From an uncultured Prevotellaceae bacterium (GTDB taxonomy: Bacteria > Bacteroidota > Bacteroidia > Bacteroidales > Bacteroidaceae), in the NCBI GenBank assembly GCA_947303855.1, contig CAMYZO010000031.1, positions 1 through 34,397 of the forward strand: a stretch of DNA of 34,397 nucleotides, in the 5' to 3' direction. Every line of letters starts with the position of its first letter. Within the stretch, counting starts at the first letter, position 1. Below are positions 1 to 8,929 of this stretch, piece by piece. The translations under genes were made by a program, and so were the position numbers. Under the pieces are notes generated by a model. The model was not told where the DNA came from. It searched no databases and was given only the letters and a program-made list of their open reading frames with translations.

Positions 1-202
1 TTAGCATCTCGGTTTGATTATAGGGCGTTTGATACCGAGAGGCTGGCATAGACACAAAATCTTGCCTTTGTTGTTGCTTTGCTTCCTCTTTTTGGTTAGA
101 AGTACATGCAGAGACTAACAAAGCAATGAATTGAAAGAGGACAATAAAGCAATTGTCTCTCAAAATGTATAAATCCTTATGTTGGAATAACTTGTGTTCC
201 AT
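1..202 (-). CDS. Putative lipoprotein, 5' part only
   Basis: An open frame runs from an ATG at 202 off the left edge (67 complete codons). After a rather long N-region it has a hydrophobic stretch (FIVLFQFIALLVSAC) ending in a lipobox-like LVSAC, then a polar, Gln/Lys-rich start of the mature part (TSNQKEEAKQQQ). That suggests a signal-peptidase-II lipoprotein anchored in an envelope membrane. The start codon lies 18 bases after the comM stop, with a purine-rich AAAGGTGA about six bases upstream, so the gene is probably cotranscribed with comM. The fold and function cannot be seen from this fragment and I do not recognise the family. Confidence 0.55.
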   Translation of the reverse strand, partial: MEHKLFQHKDLYILRDNCFIVLFQFIALLVSACTSNQKEEAKQQQRQDFVSMPASRYQTPYNQTEML

Positions 203-220
203 TTTTTCACCTTTTATATA

Positions 221-1789
221 TTACACCCCTCTCTCTGCCCAGTCGCCGCGGTCAAGATTGCGGTAGCCGATGGCTTCGGCGATGTGCTGCGTCTGCACTT
301 TCTCCGAGCCTTCGAGGTCGGCGATGGTGCGGGCCACCTTCAGGATGCGACTGTAGGCACGGGCAGAGAGTTTCAGGCGTTCCATCGCTATACGGAGCAT
401 GTCGAGGCTCTGAGCATCGGGCTCGGCAAACTGATGGAGCATCTTCTCCGTCATCTGGGCGTTGCAGTGGATAGCCCCCCTCGGTCCCCCCGAAGGGGGG
501 AGGTTACTGAAGCGCTTCGTCTGGATGTTTCGCGCCTTGATGACGCGTTCACGGATTTTTTCTGACGGCTCGCCGGGCTGCATCTGACTCAACTGGGCAA
601 AGGGCACCGCTTGGATTTCGCAGTGGATATCGATGCGGTCGAGCAGAGGACCCGAGATCTTGTTCATATATCTTTGAATCTGGCCAGGGGTGCAGACGCA
701 GTGGTGGGTGGGGTCGCCATAGTAGCCGCAGGGACAGGGGTTCATGCTTGCCACGAGCATGAAGGAGCAGGGGTACTCCACATTGTACTTGGCACGGCTG
801 ATGGTAATCTTGCGGTCTTCCAACGGCTGGCGCAGCACCTCAAGGACGCTGCGTGACAGCTCGGGCATCTCGTCGAGGAAGAGTACGCCGTTGTGGGCCA
901 GCGAGATTTCGCCCGGCTGGGGGTTGCTGCCACCGCCGACGAGAGCCACCTGCGAGATGGTGTGGTGGGGGGCACGGAAGGGACGCTGGCTGATGAGACT
1001 GGTGTCGCGGCTCAGCTTGCCTGCCACAGAGTGTATCTGCGTCGTCTCCAGGCTCTCTGCCAGCGACAAGGGCGGCAGGATGCTGGGCAGGCGCTTGGCC
1101 AGCATCGACTTGCCGGAGCCCGGCGGCCCAATCATGATGAGGTTATGGCCACCGGCGGCAGCCACCTCCAGGGCTCGCTTCACGCTCTCCTGTCCGCGGA
1201 CGTCGCTGAAGTCGAGGTCGAACTGGCCCTGCTGCTCATAGAACTCCCGGCGGGTGTCGATAACCGTCGGCTGGTAGGAGGTGTCGCCGTTGAAGAAGTT
1301 GACGACGTCCAGGAGCGTCTCCATGCCATAGATACTGACATTGTTGACGACAGCGGCCTCGCGCACGTTCTGTACAGGCACGATAAGCCCCTCATAGTGC
1401 TCGGCACGGGCCCTAATGGCGATGGGCAGAGCACCGCGGACGGGCTGCAGGCGGCCGTCCAGCCCCAGTTCGCCCACCATCATAAAGCGCGACAGTCGTG
1501 AACTGTCCACGTTACCGGCGGCTGCCAGTATGCCAACGGCCACCGGCAGGTCGTAGCCCGACCCTTCTTTCTTGATGTCGGCGGGCGCCATGTTGACCGT
1601 TATTTCCATCATAGGCATCTTGAAGCCATTGTTCACCAGGGCGGCCTTGATGCGGTCGTAGCTCTCGCGGACGGCGGTGTCGGCCAGTCCTGTCAGGTGG
1701 AACTGCACGCCACGCGACATGCTTACCTCTACGGTGACAGTGGTGACCTCAAGTCCGTTGACGGCAGCGCAATATGTTTTTACTAGCAT
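221..1789 (-). CDS. comM: YifB/ComM-family Mg-chelatase-like AAA+ ATPase
   Basis: The 522-residue protein has the full ComM layout: an N-terminal Lon-protease-like fold (residues 1-165), a Mg-chelatase-type AAA+ domain with Walker A GPPGSGKS (221-228), the FRAPHHT signature (271-277), Walker B VLFLDE (302-307), a Cys-rich loop (PCPCGYYGDPTHHCVC, 351-366) and a C-terminal helical domain. ComM is a hexameric helicase known from other bacteria to promote branch migration during integration of transformed DNA. The MLVKT start is typical of the family. One oddity: about ten residues (NLPPSGGPRG, 429-438) sit between the RF and the IHCNAQM motif that are nearly adjacent in other members. They are encoded by a GC-rich palindromic repeat, so the protein is slightly longer than usual. 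Low-complexity AT repeats precede it and no strong promoter was found. Confidence 0.95.
   Translation of the reverse strand: MLVKTYCAAVNGLEVTTVTVEVSMSRGVQFHLTGLADTAVRESYDRIKAALVNNGFKMPMMEITVNMAPADIKKEGSGYDLPVAVGILAAAGNVDSSRLSRFMMVGELGLDGRLQPVRGALPIAIRARAEHYEGLIVPVQNVREAAVVNNVSIYGMETLLDVVNFFNGDTSYQPTVIDTRREFYEQQGQFDLDFSDVRGQESVKRALEVAAAGGHNLIMIGPPGSGKSMLAKRLPSILPPLSLAESLETTQIHSVAGKLSRDTSLISQRPFRAPHHTISQVALVGGGSNPQPGEISLAHNGVLFLDEMPELSRSVLEVLRQPLEDRKITISRAKYNVEYPCSFMLVASMNPCPCGYYGDPTHHCVCTPGQIQRYMNKISGPLLDRIDIHCEIQAVPFAQLSQMQPGEPSEKIRERVIKARNIQTKRFSNLPPSGGPRGAIHCNAQMTEKMLHQFAEPDAQSLDMLRIAMERLKLSARAYSRILKVARTIADLEGSEKVQTQHIAEAIGYRNLDRGDWAERGV
475..503. repeat. GC-rich palindromic repeat (family A) inside comM
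   Basis: A six-base C/G stem around CGAA (CCCCCC-CGAA-GGGGGG, 485-500) is flanked by a second C-run at 475-480. On the minus strand this gives the same arrangement as the copies near ispF: stem-loop, short spacer, then a G-run. It stays in frame and adds about ten residues to ComM. It is more diverged from the other copies than they are from each other. Confidence 0.6.
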
Positions 1790-1795
1790 CTAATT

Positions 1796-1830
1796 AATTT
1801 ACAAATTGACGATTTACAATTTACGATTTC
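1796..1830. repeat. Short AT-rich direct repeats upstream of comM
   Basis: Overlapping near-copies of TTTAC and ACGATTT (AATTTAC, GACGATTTAC, AATTTACGATTT) lie just ahead of the comM start. They look like a low-complexity interspersed repeat. No clear TAnnTTTG promoter is visible in the 95-base gap, so comM may depend on the upstream gene. Confidence 0.4.
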
Positions 1831-1884
1831 AGTTTTTCCGGCAATGAATCCGAATTATTATGAATTTGCCTGAATTCTGGAGGT

Positions 1885-2559
1885 TTATATCAACTGCAGT
1901 AGCTGACTGAAACGGTCAATCTTCGTCAGGCGCGGATGGTCAAAGTCCTCAAAGTGCTCCAGTTGCCACGTTACATGGAAGGGGATGTGGACAGCCCAGG
2001 CACCGATGGCCAGGGCCGGTGCACAGTCGCTCTTCAGCGAGTTGCCCACCATGAGCAGTTCAGAGGGGTGGATGTCCTGGTGGTCGCAGAGGGCCAGGAA
2101 CTCCTTCTGGCCCTTGTCGCTGGTAATCTCCACGTCGTCAAAATACTTGAGCAGCCCTGAGCGGTGCAGCTTGTTTTCCTGGTCCTGTAACTCGCCCTTG
2201 GTGAAACACACTTTCCGGTAGCCGTCAATCTGAGCCAGCGTCTTTTCAACACCCGGCAGTGGTGTGGCTGGCAGCTGCAGTAACTGTTTGCAGTGCGACA
2301 GCAGGGTAGAGAGTTGGTTGGCAGCGATGTGGCTGCCGCCAACTCTAAGAGCCGTCTCTATGATGGATATCGTAAAGGCTTTGCAGCCATAGCCCAGGTC
2401 GGCCATGTTGCCGCTCTCGGTACGGAACAGCTCCTGGGCAGGATTGTCGCAATAGGGTGCTATCAGCGCATAGAGGCGGTTCTCGACCGCCTCAAAGTGC
2501 GACTGACAGTCCCATAGGGTATCGTCAGCGTCGAACGCTATAATCTTCCAGTTTTTCAA
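1885..2559 (-). CDS. HAD-family hydrolase (phosphatase)
   Basis: This 224-residue protein has the haloacid dehalogenase core. Motif I is FDADDTLW (nucleophile Asp10, acid/base Asp12), motif III is the Lys in ITSDKGQKE, and motif IV is MVGNSLKSDC with its acidic Asp. A helical cap lies between motifs I and II. Family members hydrolyse small phosphorylated metabolites in the cytoplasm; the substrate cannot be deduced. It starts only four bases after the stop of the upstream PafA-like gene and probably shares its transcript. The downstream neighbour comM is about 95 bases away. Confidence 0.85.
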   Translation of the reverse strand: MKNWKIIAFDADDTLWDCQSHFEAVENRLYALIAPYCDNPAQELFRTESGNMADLGYGCKAFTISIIETALRVGGSHIAANQLSTLLSHCKQLLQLPATPLPGVEKTLAQIDGYRKVCFTKGELQDQENKLHRSGLLKYFDDVEITSDKGQKEFLALCDHQDIHPSELLMVGNSLKSDCAPALAIGAWAVHIPFHVTWQLEHFEDFDHPRLTKIDRFSQLLQLI

Positions 2560-2563
2560 TGTC

Positions 2564-4078
2564 TCAATCTTTTGTTACCTCAACAATAGCCTCGCCCACA
2601 CAGGCGTTGGGCTGCTGGATGTGCAGCATCTGGCAGACGGTAGGGGCGATGTCGGTGATGTGAACCTCGCGCGAGGTGGCGCCGTGGTTCACCTTCCAGC
2701 CATAGAACAGCAGGGGGATGTGGGCATCGTAGGGATTCCACTCGCCATGGGTGGTGCCCACCGGCGACGAATAGTGACCGAAGGTGTAGTAGCCCGGCTC
2801 GGTGACCACCAGGATGTCGCCTGAACGACGGTAGTGATAACCCATCAGGGCACGGTCGCGGATGATGGCGGGCAGGCTCTGCTGGGCAGCACGCTCAAAG
2901 TCAACGACAAAGCACACGTGGGGCTGCTGCCGCAGGTGCTCAATGGCCACGGCCTTCACCTGCTCGTAGTCCAGCTGCTGTTCGGCAATAGCCTTGCGGT
3001 CGAGGAAATAGCGGTAGTCCATCTCGGCGGCCACCACTGGGCGCGTGTTGCCGAAGCGCTTGCTGATGGCCTGCTCCACACCTTTGCGCATGTCAGGGTC
3101 TGGCCACTTGCCGGCCGGCATACCGTGGTCCTGCATGTACTGGAAGTTATGGGCACCGCCGTGGTCGGCCGTCAGGAACAGCAGGTAGTTACCCTTGCCC
3201 ACCTGTTCGTCAAGGGCGCTCAGCAGTCGGGCCAGGTCACGGTCCAGCTGCAGGTAGGCGCCGTCGGTATGTTCGCCACGGGTGGCCCATTTATGGCCGA
3301 TGACGTCGGTCTGCGAATAGCTGACGCAGAGCATGTCGGTCTGCTGGCCACGCCCTAACTGCTCACCCTTCAGGGCAGCAATGGCCATGTCGGTGGTGAT
3401 GGCGCCGCACTCCGGGTAGAGTCCGATGTCCTTTCCTACGCGCTTGAACACCTCGTTCTTCTTCAGCAGTTTGTTCTGCTCCACGGCCCATGTCGGCAAC
3501 TCCTTCATATAATAAGTAGAGGTGATAAACTGCCGGTTCTTCAGGTCGAGCCAGTAGGCAGCCGTGGCCGAGTGGCCGGCAGGCAGGATGGCACCACGGT
3601 CCTTATAGCTGACGCCGATGACCTTCGACGTGAAGTCGGTATGCAGGCGCAGCTGGTCGCCGATGGTGGTAGAAAGCATGTTACGAGGCGACATAGCCCC
3701 CTTCTCGCGGTTGTCGGTGCCCACGACGTCGACTGTTGTGTCGGTGGTGCAGTAGGTCTTCCGGCCGTCGATGTAAAAATTGTTGCCACAGATGCCATGG
3801 AAGGCCGGCGTGGTGCCGGTATAGACCGACGTGTGGCCGATAGCCGTCACCGTAGGCACATAGTTGATGAGACAGTTATCGCAGGAGTAACCTCCGTCAA
3901 TCAGCCGCCTGAAGCCGTCGTCGGTGAACTTGTCGTAATAGCGCGACAGGTAGTCCCAGCGCATCTGGTCGACCACGATGCCCACCACCAGCTTCGGCTG
4001 CTCGCCGAACTGCGGTTGTGCTGCCACCCACGTTGCCAGCAACGGCAGCAGCATGATGCTCAATAAAGTCTTTCTCAT
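2564..4078 (-). CDS. PafA-like alkaline phosphatase / phosphodiesterase family protein
   Basis: This 504-residue protein starts with a signal peptide (MRKTLLSIMLLPLLATWVAA) and belongs to the alkaline phosphatase superfamily. Visible landmarks are the first metal aspartate in VVDQMRWD (Asp37), the Thr nucleophile in PTVTAIGHTS (about Thr78), the TDVIGHKW metal site, the ADHGGAHN metal pair and the late TTHGEW histidine. The Thr nucleophile and the order of sites fit the periplasmic PafA group of Bacteroidota, which release phosphate from phosphomonoesters. A phosphodiesterase activity cannot be excluded. It lies between the PL11-type lyase and the HAD gene with gaps of 17 and 4 bases, so the three look like one operon of exported and cytosolic hydrolases. 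Confidence 0.88.
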   Translation of the reverse strand: MRKTLLSIMLLPLLATWVAAQPQFGEQPKLVVGIVVDQMRWDYLSRYYDKFTDDGFRRLIDGGYSCDNCLINYVPTVTAIGHTSVYTGTTPAFHGICGNNFYIDGRKTYCTTDTTVDVVGTDNREKGAMSPRNMLSTTIGDQLRLHTDFTSKVIGVSYKDRGAILPAGHSATAAYWLDLKNRQFITSTYYMKELPTWAVEQNKLLKKNEVFKRVGKDIGLYPECGAITTDMAIAALKGEQLGRGQQTDMLCVSYSQTDVIGHKWATRGEHTDGAYLQLDRDLARLLSALDEQVGKGNYLLFLTADHGGAHNFQYMQDHGMPAGKWPDPDMRKGVEQAISKRFGNTRPVVAAEMDYRYFLDRKAIAEQQLDYEQVKAVAIEHLRQQPHVCFVVDFERAAQQSLPAIIRDRALMGYHYRRSGDILVVTEPGYYTFGHYSSPVGTTHGEWNPYDAHIPLLFYGWKVNHGATSREVHITDIAPTVCQMLHIQQPNACVGEAIVEVTKD

Positions 4079-4095
4079 TTCTGTTGTATCTTTAG

Positions 4096-7000
4096 TTATT
4101 TGGTTAGTGTTATTTTCTTTCCATTCACAATGTATATGCCTGCGGGCAGACCTCGAAGAGCCTCTTGCCAGACGACGGCAGTGCGCAGCTTCGTGCCGTC
4201 TGGAGAATAGACATCCACGGGCTGGTTGGGCGATGCCACACCACGCAGACCAGTTGCCGTGCCTGTAACACGGAGCGTACCGTCGGTGAGCATCGATGAG
4301 GTGTCGAACTCATAGTCGGCGGTCTCGGAGACCACTTTCAGCGCGAAGTCGCCCGTCTGTGAGCCGGCAGAGAGCACGCTGATGACGTCGCCGACATGCA
4401 GTGTGCGGCTGGCGGGAATGTCGATGAGGATGGTGTCGCCCTGGTGTGTCACCTTGCTGCTAACCACCAGTTGACTGTTGCTGCTGGCTGTCAGACGGCA
4501 CAGCAGCGTCGAGCCGCCGGCCAGCGTCAGGTTGCCGCCGAGGCGCAGTTTGCCTGTCATTGTGGCAATGCCGCCGGTGATGGTGCCACCCTTGTTGACG
4601 ATCACCGTCTGCGCCATGCCGTTGCCTCTGAGCGTGGCACCGTTGCCAACGGTAATGGTGCCGCTGGTCATGGCGGTGGAGGCGGTGTTGCTGAGTTCCA
4701 GCGTGCCGCCGCTGACGGTGATGGGCGAGGTGTGGCCGGCGCTGCGCAGTGTCAGCACCCCAGTGCCCGTCTTCGTGATGCGGGCTGCCTGCAGCAGTCC
4801 GCTGAACGTGGTGTTCTCGCCCAGGGCTCCCACCTCATAACTGCTTGCCGAGCCACCCAGCACGCCGTCGGCAGCCGTGCCCTCCAAGGCACCAATCTTC
4901 GTTGTGACCGTGGCGGCATTGTTGCTGCCGCCGGCAAAGTGGGCCACGGTGGTGCCGGCCCCGATGACCAGATGCGCCTTCGACAGGTCGGTCACGTTCG
5001 ACATCAGGCGGAAGTTACCGCCGTTGCCCTTTGCCGTCAGCGTCCCCTCAAACTGGCTGAAGTCGGCGCCCACGTCGCAGCGCACATAGCGGGTCTCGAT
5101 GGTGAGCGCCCCCTTGCCGCTGAACGAGCCGTTGATACGGCCGCGCGATGAGCCCACAATCCTGTTGACGGTGCCCTCCTGCACGGTGACGGCATGGTTG
5201 AAGGTGGGTACGGCCGTCGTAGAGTTGACATCTATCTGGTGAACCTCGCCGCCAGCCAAAAGCATGGGCGAGCCGCTGCGGCCGAAGGTGCTGTTCCATG
5301 CTCCCTGCGCCACGATGCCTTTTCTGACGATGAGTCCGGCAAAGTTGTTCGTCCCTGCGTAGGTAAAGTTCAGCTGTCCGCTGCCATCTTTCACCAGGTA
5401 GCCCGTGCCGCTGACCATGCCCTTTAGCGAGAGCGAGCTGCTGGCCTGCTGTATGCTGATGGTGGCGGTATCGGTGACGGTCAGTTGGCGGTTGGTGCTC
5501 ATGTTGTCGCGACTCAGCACCAGCGTGCCGCCGTTCAGCATGAGGTTGCCCTTGTCGGCAGTGGCGGCTCCCAGCGCACTCTTCTGTCCGCCGTCGTAGA
5601 AGTTGGGCACGGTCAGCTTACCACCGTTGACGATGGTAGCACCCGTATAGTCGCTGTATTTCATGTTGAGTGTCACGTCGGCATTGCGGTTGACGGTGAT
5701 GCCGCCCGTGCCGCTGATACCGCCCTCGCCGGTAAGGGTGTATTTACCGGTGTCGAAGGTGACGCCGCTGACGACCATCATATCGTTGAGCGTGACGGTT
5801 TTTTGCAGGGGATGCTCGTTGAAGATGACGGCATCGCCGGCAACGAAGGTCGTCTGCGTCTCAGCGGCAAAGCTGCCGAGGGCGAAGTTCGGGGTCTTGT
5901 AGTCCCACAGGCCCGACTGGTCGCCCGTCCACACCACATCACTCTGCGGGGCGCGTGTGGCATGGATCTTTAGCACCAGTTTCTGGTTGTCGACCACGAC
6001 GAGGTCGTAGTTGATGCCCTCCAGGCCGCGTGTCTTCAGCTGCGACGGGTCACAGGTCAGCGTGCCGGTACACTCGGCTATCACGTAATCGGCGGCATCC
6101 GGCGTGGCCAGGTTCACGGTGATGTAGTTGGTGTTCCGGAAGGTCAGGTCGCCCTCCACCACGAGGCGGCCGTTGGTAAACAGCGGGGGACAGTCCATAC
6201 ATTCGGGGTGCAGACAATCGGTCTTCACCTCCATATAGACGTCGCCGGGCAGGGTCATGCTCTTCTTCGACAGCATGACGCCGCTGGGGATGTCCTCCCC
6301 GCCAGGCATCAGCCGGCAACCCTCGTAGTTCAGGGCTCCCTCAAAGACGACGGTGTCCTGCAGCGTGATGTTGCCGGCCAGCGTGCCCTTGGCACGCAGT
6401 TCCACAGGACCGCTGACGGTGCCGTTCACCGCGAGCGTTCCCTCACTGATAATCGTCGTGCCCGTATGGCCCAGGTCGCCGTTGACCGTGACCGTGCCCA
6501 GCATCGACTTGATGAGCTGTCCGCTGCCCGCCGTGGCCGTGCCCCTGAAGGTGTAGTCGTGGCCGAGGGGGGTCATCAGGTAGAGCACCGAGGGCTTTAG
6601 GGGTGATGCCAGCGTGATGGGCGACGCGTTGTCGCCCGACAGGTCGAACATGATACTGCGGCCGTCGGTATATGGGGTGGGGGCGGTCATGTCGAAAGTG
6701 GTAAAACCACTTTCCACACTGGTGCCGCCGCGCCAGCGCAGGTCGGCCTCGAAGACCGGCGGCAGTGGGGGCAGGGGCATGCCGACGCCTAAGTAGAACG
6801 ATGTGTTGGGGTGCTGGTAGTAGCCACGGGTGGTACAGTCGCCACGGTAGTGAGGGTCTTGCTGCAGGCAGTAGATGCTGTAGTCGGTAGGTATATGGGT
6901 GGTGTAGCCCACCAGTCCTGTGCTGCCATTGTCGTTCTGACTGGCCAGGATGACCTCCTCGCGCCAGTCGCCGGTGATGTCGCCCATGAAGGCCGGGCGC

Positions 7001-8745
7001 GTACCGTTGGCAGCATGGGTGGCCCAGTCAGACTCCTGCGAGAACTCTATCAGGCGTGCTTTGTTCAGCACTTGGGTCACCATCAGGTTCGTGCCCCAGC
7101 CCGAGCCGCCGGGCGACGACAGTTCCTCGCGCAGCAGGTCGCCATTCCACCACACCCCCTCGAATATCTGCTTGATGCCACAGCCCGAGCGGGTGTAGGC
7201 GGTCTTCTCGCCCTTACAGTCGTAGATGTAGTCGTCGGCATGGCTGTAGAGCTCGTAGCCCTTGTGGGCAGGATCCACGTCCATGCAGGTGCCGCGCCCC
7301 ACATCGTAGAGCGACGGCAGATACCATTCTTTAATACGCTCGCCTGTGCGCGCGTCGTAGACGAGTTGGCCCAGCAGGTCGCTCTGCTGTATGGCAAAGA
7401 CCTCCATGCCAGGACGGTCGGGGTCGATGTCGCTCATGACGTGGCGGTCGCCATGACCTATGCCCGGACTCAGGAACCAGCCCGTCAGGGGGTTCACCGA
7501 ATAGCCGCCCTGCACCATCTCGTCGCGGCCGTCGCCATCGACGTCGGCCACCCTCAGCTGGTGGAACTCCGCCGGCCAGGGCTTCTTGTCGTTACGGCTC
7601 CAGGTGGCGCTGTGATGCCAGTTAGCCGGTTGTCCGCCCGTCCAGTCGTAGTCCCAACTGAATACATAGTTATGGTGTGTCTTGTTGGGCTCACGGTCTA
7701 AGCACTCCATGACCAGCGAGGGGTGGATGCCGTCGAGATAGCAGATGCAGAAATGACCGTCCATGGCAGCATAGCCGTCGCTCATATAGCTGGCGCGGTT
7801 GTTGCGTGTATAGGCATCGGTGCCGTCGGTCACCTCGTCGTACTTCAGTTCGCTGCAGGCTATCTCTGCCCCCGTCTCACCGTCAATCACGCTGACGTAG
7901 AAGGGACGGTTGCGTACCGTCTGGGTGCGGTAGTCTACAATGCCGTCGCCGTCAACGTCGGCCACGTCGCTGCCCATGGCATATTTGCCCCATGTGTTCT
8001 GCTGCTTGTCCCAGAAGCGGGTGCCGTCGCTCGACTTGATTATCACCTCGCAGCGGCCGTCGCAGTTGATGTCCCAGGCTACGACCATGTCGTTCTGGCC
8101 GCCGCAGATGTTGACGTTAGGCCCCATGTCGACCGTCCAGAGCAGTTCGCCCGTCAGCCGGTAGGCCTGAATCTTGTGGGTGGTCGTGGCACTGTTCTCC
8201 GTGTTGTCGGCATCGTCGCTGACAGCACTGGCATACAGACGGTCGCACACCATGGCGTCCACCTCGCCGTCGCCGTCAAGGTCCATGGGCCATACGAACT
8301 TCGTGCGGTAATCGTCGCGCCGGATGACCTTGTCGTCAAAGTCGAACTTGAACCACACATTCTGCCACGGTTGCGTCTTGTAGAGGAAGGGGGTGCTCTT
8401 CTCGCTCTCTACACCGTCGGGGCTGATGGCTGTCACGGCATACTCCGTATTGCTGGTTACCGACGTCAGCTTGTAGTTGGTAGTCGTCAACGGCTCCTTG
8501 TTCACCTTGACATAGTTCTGGCTTCCGGCCGTCATGCGATAGAGATTGTAGGTGGTGCCCTCAGGTTCCTGTGCCAGTTTGCGCCACGACACCAGCGCAC
8601 CCGTGCCTGCTGTCGAGGTTACACTCCGGCCGCCGGTGCGGTTGGTCACTACCACGGCGCGTCCCAGTTTCTGCTGCAGGCGCTGTGCATGGGATGTTGT
8701 GGGCAGCAACAGACAGCCTAAAACGATGGCGATAAATTTATTCAT
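4096..8745 (-). CDS. T9SS-secreted rhamnogalacturonan lyase (PL11-type) with autotransporter-like repeats
   Basis: 1549 residues. A signal peptide (MNKFIAIVLGCLLLPTTSHA) is followed by a fibronectin-like segment and a beta-propeller catalytic region with many Ca-binding loops (DLDGDGE, DVDGDG, DVDGDGRDE) and the PL11 hallmarks GHGDRHVMSDIDPDRPG and GDWREEV (within residues 1-700). Family PL11 cleaves the rhamnogalacturonan I backbone of pectin by beta-elimination. The second half (about 700-1470) is rich in Gly/Thr/Asn and carries autotransporter-associated beta-strand repeats (for example DGSGQLNFTYAGTNNFAG). The last 60-70 residues (VDVYSPDGTKL..., LPAGIYIVNGKKITLTK) form a type A T9SS sorting domain. 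The protein is therefore probably exported by T9SS and displayed or released at the surface; PorU and PorV are encoded about 4 kb away. It has its own -7 box upstream. Confidence 0.88.
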   Translation of the reverse strand: MNKFIAIVLGCLLLPTTSHAQRLQQKLGRAVVVTNRTGGRSVTSTAGTGALVSWRKLAQEPEGTTYNLYRMTAGSQNYVKVNKEPLTTTNYKLTSVTSNTEYAVTAISPDGVESEKSTPFLYKTQPWQNVWFKFDFDDKVIRRDDYRTKFVWPMDLDGDGEVDAMVCDRLYASAVSDDADNTENSATTTHKIQAYRLTGELLWTVDMGPNVNICGGQNDMVVAWDINCDGRCEVIIKSSDGTRFWDKQQNTWGKYAMGSDVADVDGDGIVDYRTQTVRNRPFYVSVIDGETGAEIACSELKYDEVTDGTDAYTRNNRASYMSDGYAAMDGHFCICYLDGIHPSLVMECLDREPNKTHHNYVFSWDYDWTGGQPANWHHSATWSRNDKKPWPAEFHQLRVADVDGDGRDEMVQGGYSVNPLTGWFLSPGIGHGDRHVMSDIDPDRPGMEVFAIQQSDLLGQLVYDARTGERIKEWYLPSLYDVGRGTCMDVDPAHKGYELYSHADDYIYDCKGEKTAYTRSGCGIKQIFEGVWWNGDLLREELSSPGGSGWGTNLMVTQVLNKARLIEFSQESDWATHAANGTRPAFMGDITGDWREEVILASQNDNGSTGLVGYTTHIPTDYSIYCLQQDPHYRGDCTTRGYYQHPNTSFYLGVGMPLPPLPPVFEADLRWRGGTSVESGFTTFDMTAPTPYTDGRSIMFDLSGDNASPITLASPLKPSVLYLMTPLGHDYTFRGTATAGSGQLIKSMLGTVTVNGDLGHTGTTIISEGTLAVNGTVSGPVELRAKGTLAGNITLQDTVVFEGALNYEGCRLMPGGEDIPSGVMLSKKSMTLPGDVYMEVKTDCLHPECMDCPPLFTNGRLVVEGDLTFRNTNYITVNLATPDAADYVIAECTGTLTCDPSQLKTRGLEGINYDLVVVDNQKLVLKIHATRAPQSDVVWTGDQSGLWDYKTPNFALGSFAAETQTTFVAGDAVIFNEHPLQKTVTLNDMMVVSGVTFDTGKYTLTGEGGISGTGGITVNRNADVTLNMKYSDYTGATIVNGGKLTVPNFYDGGQKSALGAATADKGNLMLNGGTLVLSRDNMSTNRQLTVTDTATISIQQASSSLSLKGMVSGTGYLVKDGSGQLNFTYAGTNNFAGLIVRKGIVAQGAWNSTFGRSGSPMLLAGGEVHQIDVNSTTAVPTFNHAVTVQEGTVNRIVGSSRGRINGSFSGKGALTIETRYVRCDVGADFSQFEGTLTAKGNGGNFRLMSNVTDLSKAHLVIGAGTTVAHFAGGSNNAATVTTKIGALEGTAADGVLGGSASSYEVGALGENTTFSGLLQAARITKTGTGVLTLRSAGHTSPITVSGGTLELSNTASTAMTSGTITVGNGATLRGNGMAQTVIVNKGGTITGGIATMTGKLRLGGNLTLAGGSTLLCRLTASSNSQLVVSSKVTHQGDTILIDIPASRTLHVGDVISVLSAGSQTGDFALKVVSETADYEFDTSSMLTDGTLRVTGTATGLRGVASPNQPVDVYSPDGTKLRTAVVWQEALRGLPAGIYIVNGKKITLTK

Positions 8746-8775
8746 TTCCTTGTGAGCCTTTTAAAAAGTTTGCTG

Positions 8776-8783
8776 CAAATATA
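8776..8783 (-). promoter_or_regulatory. -7 box for the lyase operon
   Basis: TATATTTG on the minus strand, about 30 bases ahead of the lyase ATG, fits the Bacteroidota -7 consensus TAnnTTTG. No TTG is seen at the ideal 20-base spacing, so the -33 side is weak. Confidence 0.55.
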
Positions 8784-8854
8784 CTCAAAATTTTGGAATT
8801 ACGGTTGCAATTAGCTGATAAAAGTAACAATGAAGACAAAAAAGCACGTTTTTC

Positions 8855-8885
8855 TTGGTTTTTTCGTTTTTTTACTGTACCTTTG
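8855..8885 (+). promoter_or_regulatory. Bacteroidota-type promoter for the histidine kinase-porU run
   Basis: TTG (8855-8857), 20 bases, TACCTTTG (8878-8885) gives an ideal -33/-7 pair. The first ATG is 45 bases downstream. It is divergent from the lyase promoter and is the only strong promoter seen ahead of the plus-strand run that ends with ispF. Confidence 0.7.
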
Positions 8886-8929
8886 CAAGGTAAAAGTAAT
8901 GTCCTTTATTCTAATAGTTTGATTTTGAT

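Noticed and set aside
4396..8721. Long open frames on the plus strand opposite the lyase gene (for example 251, 296 and 332 codons)
   Set aside because: They are antisense to a clearly recognised 1549-residue gene in GC-rich DNA, show no family motifs and have no start signals.
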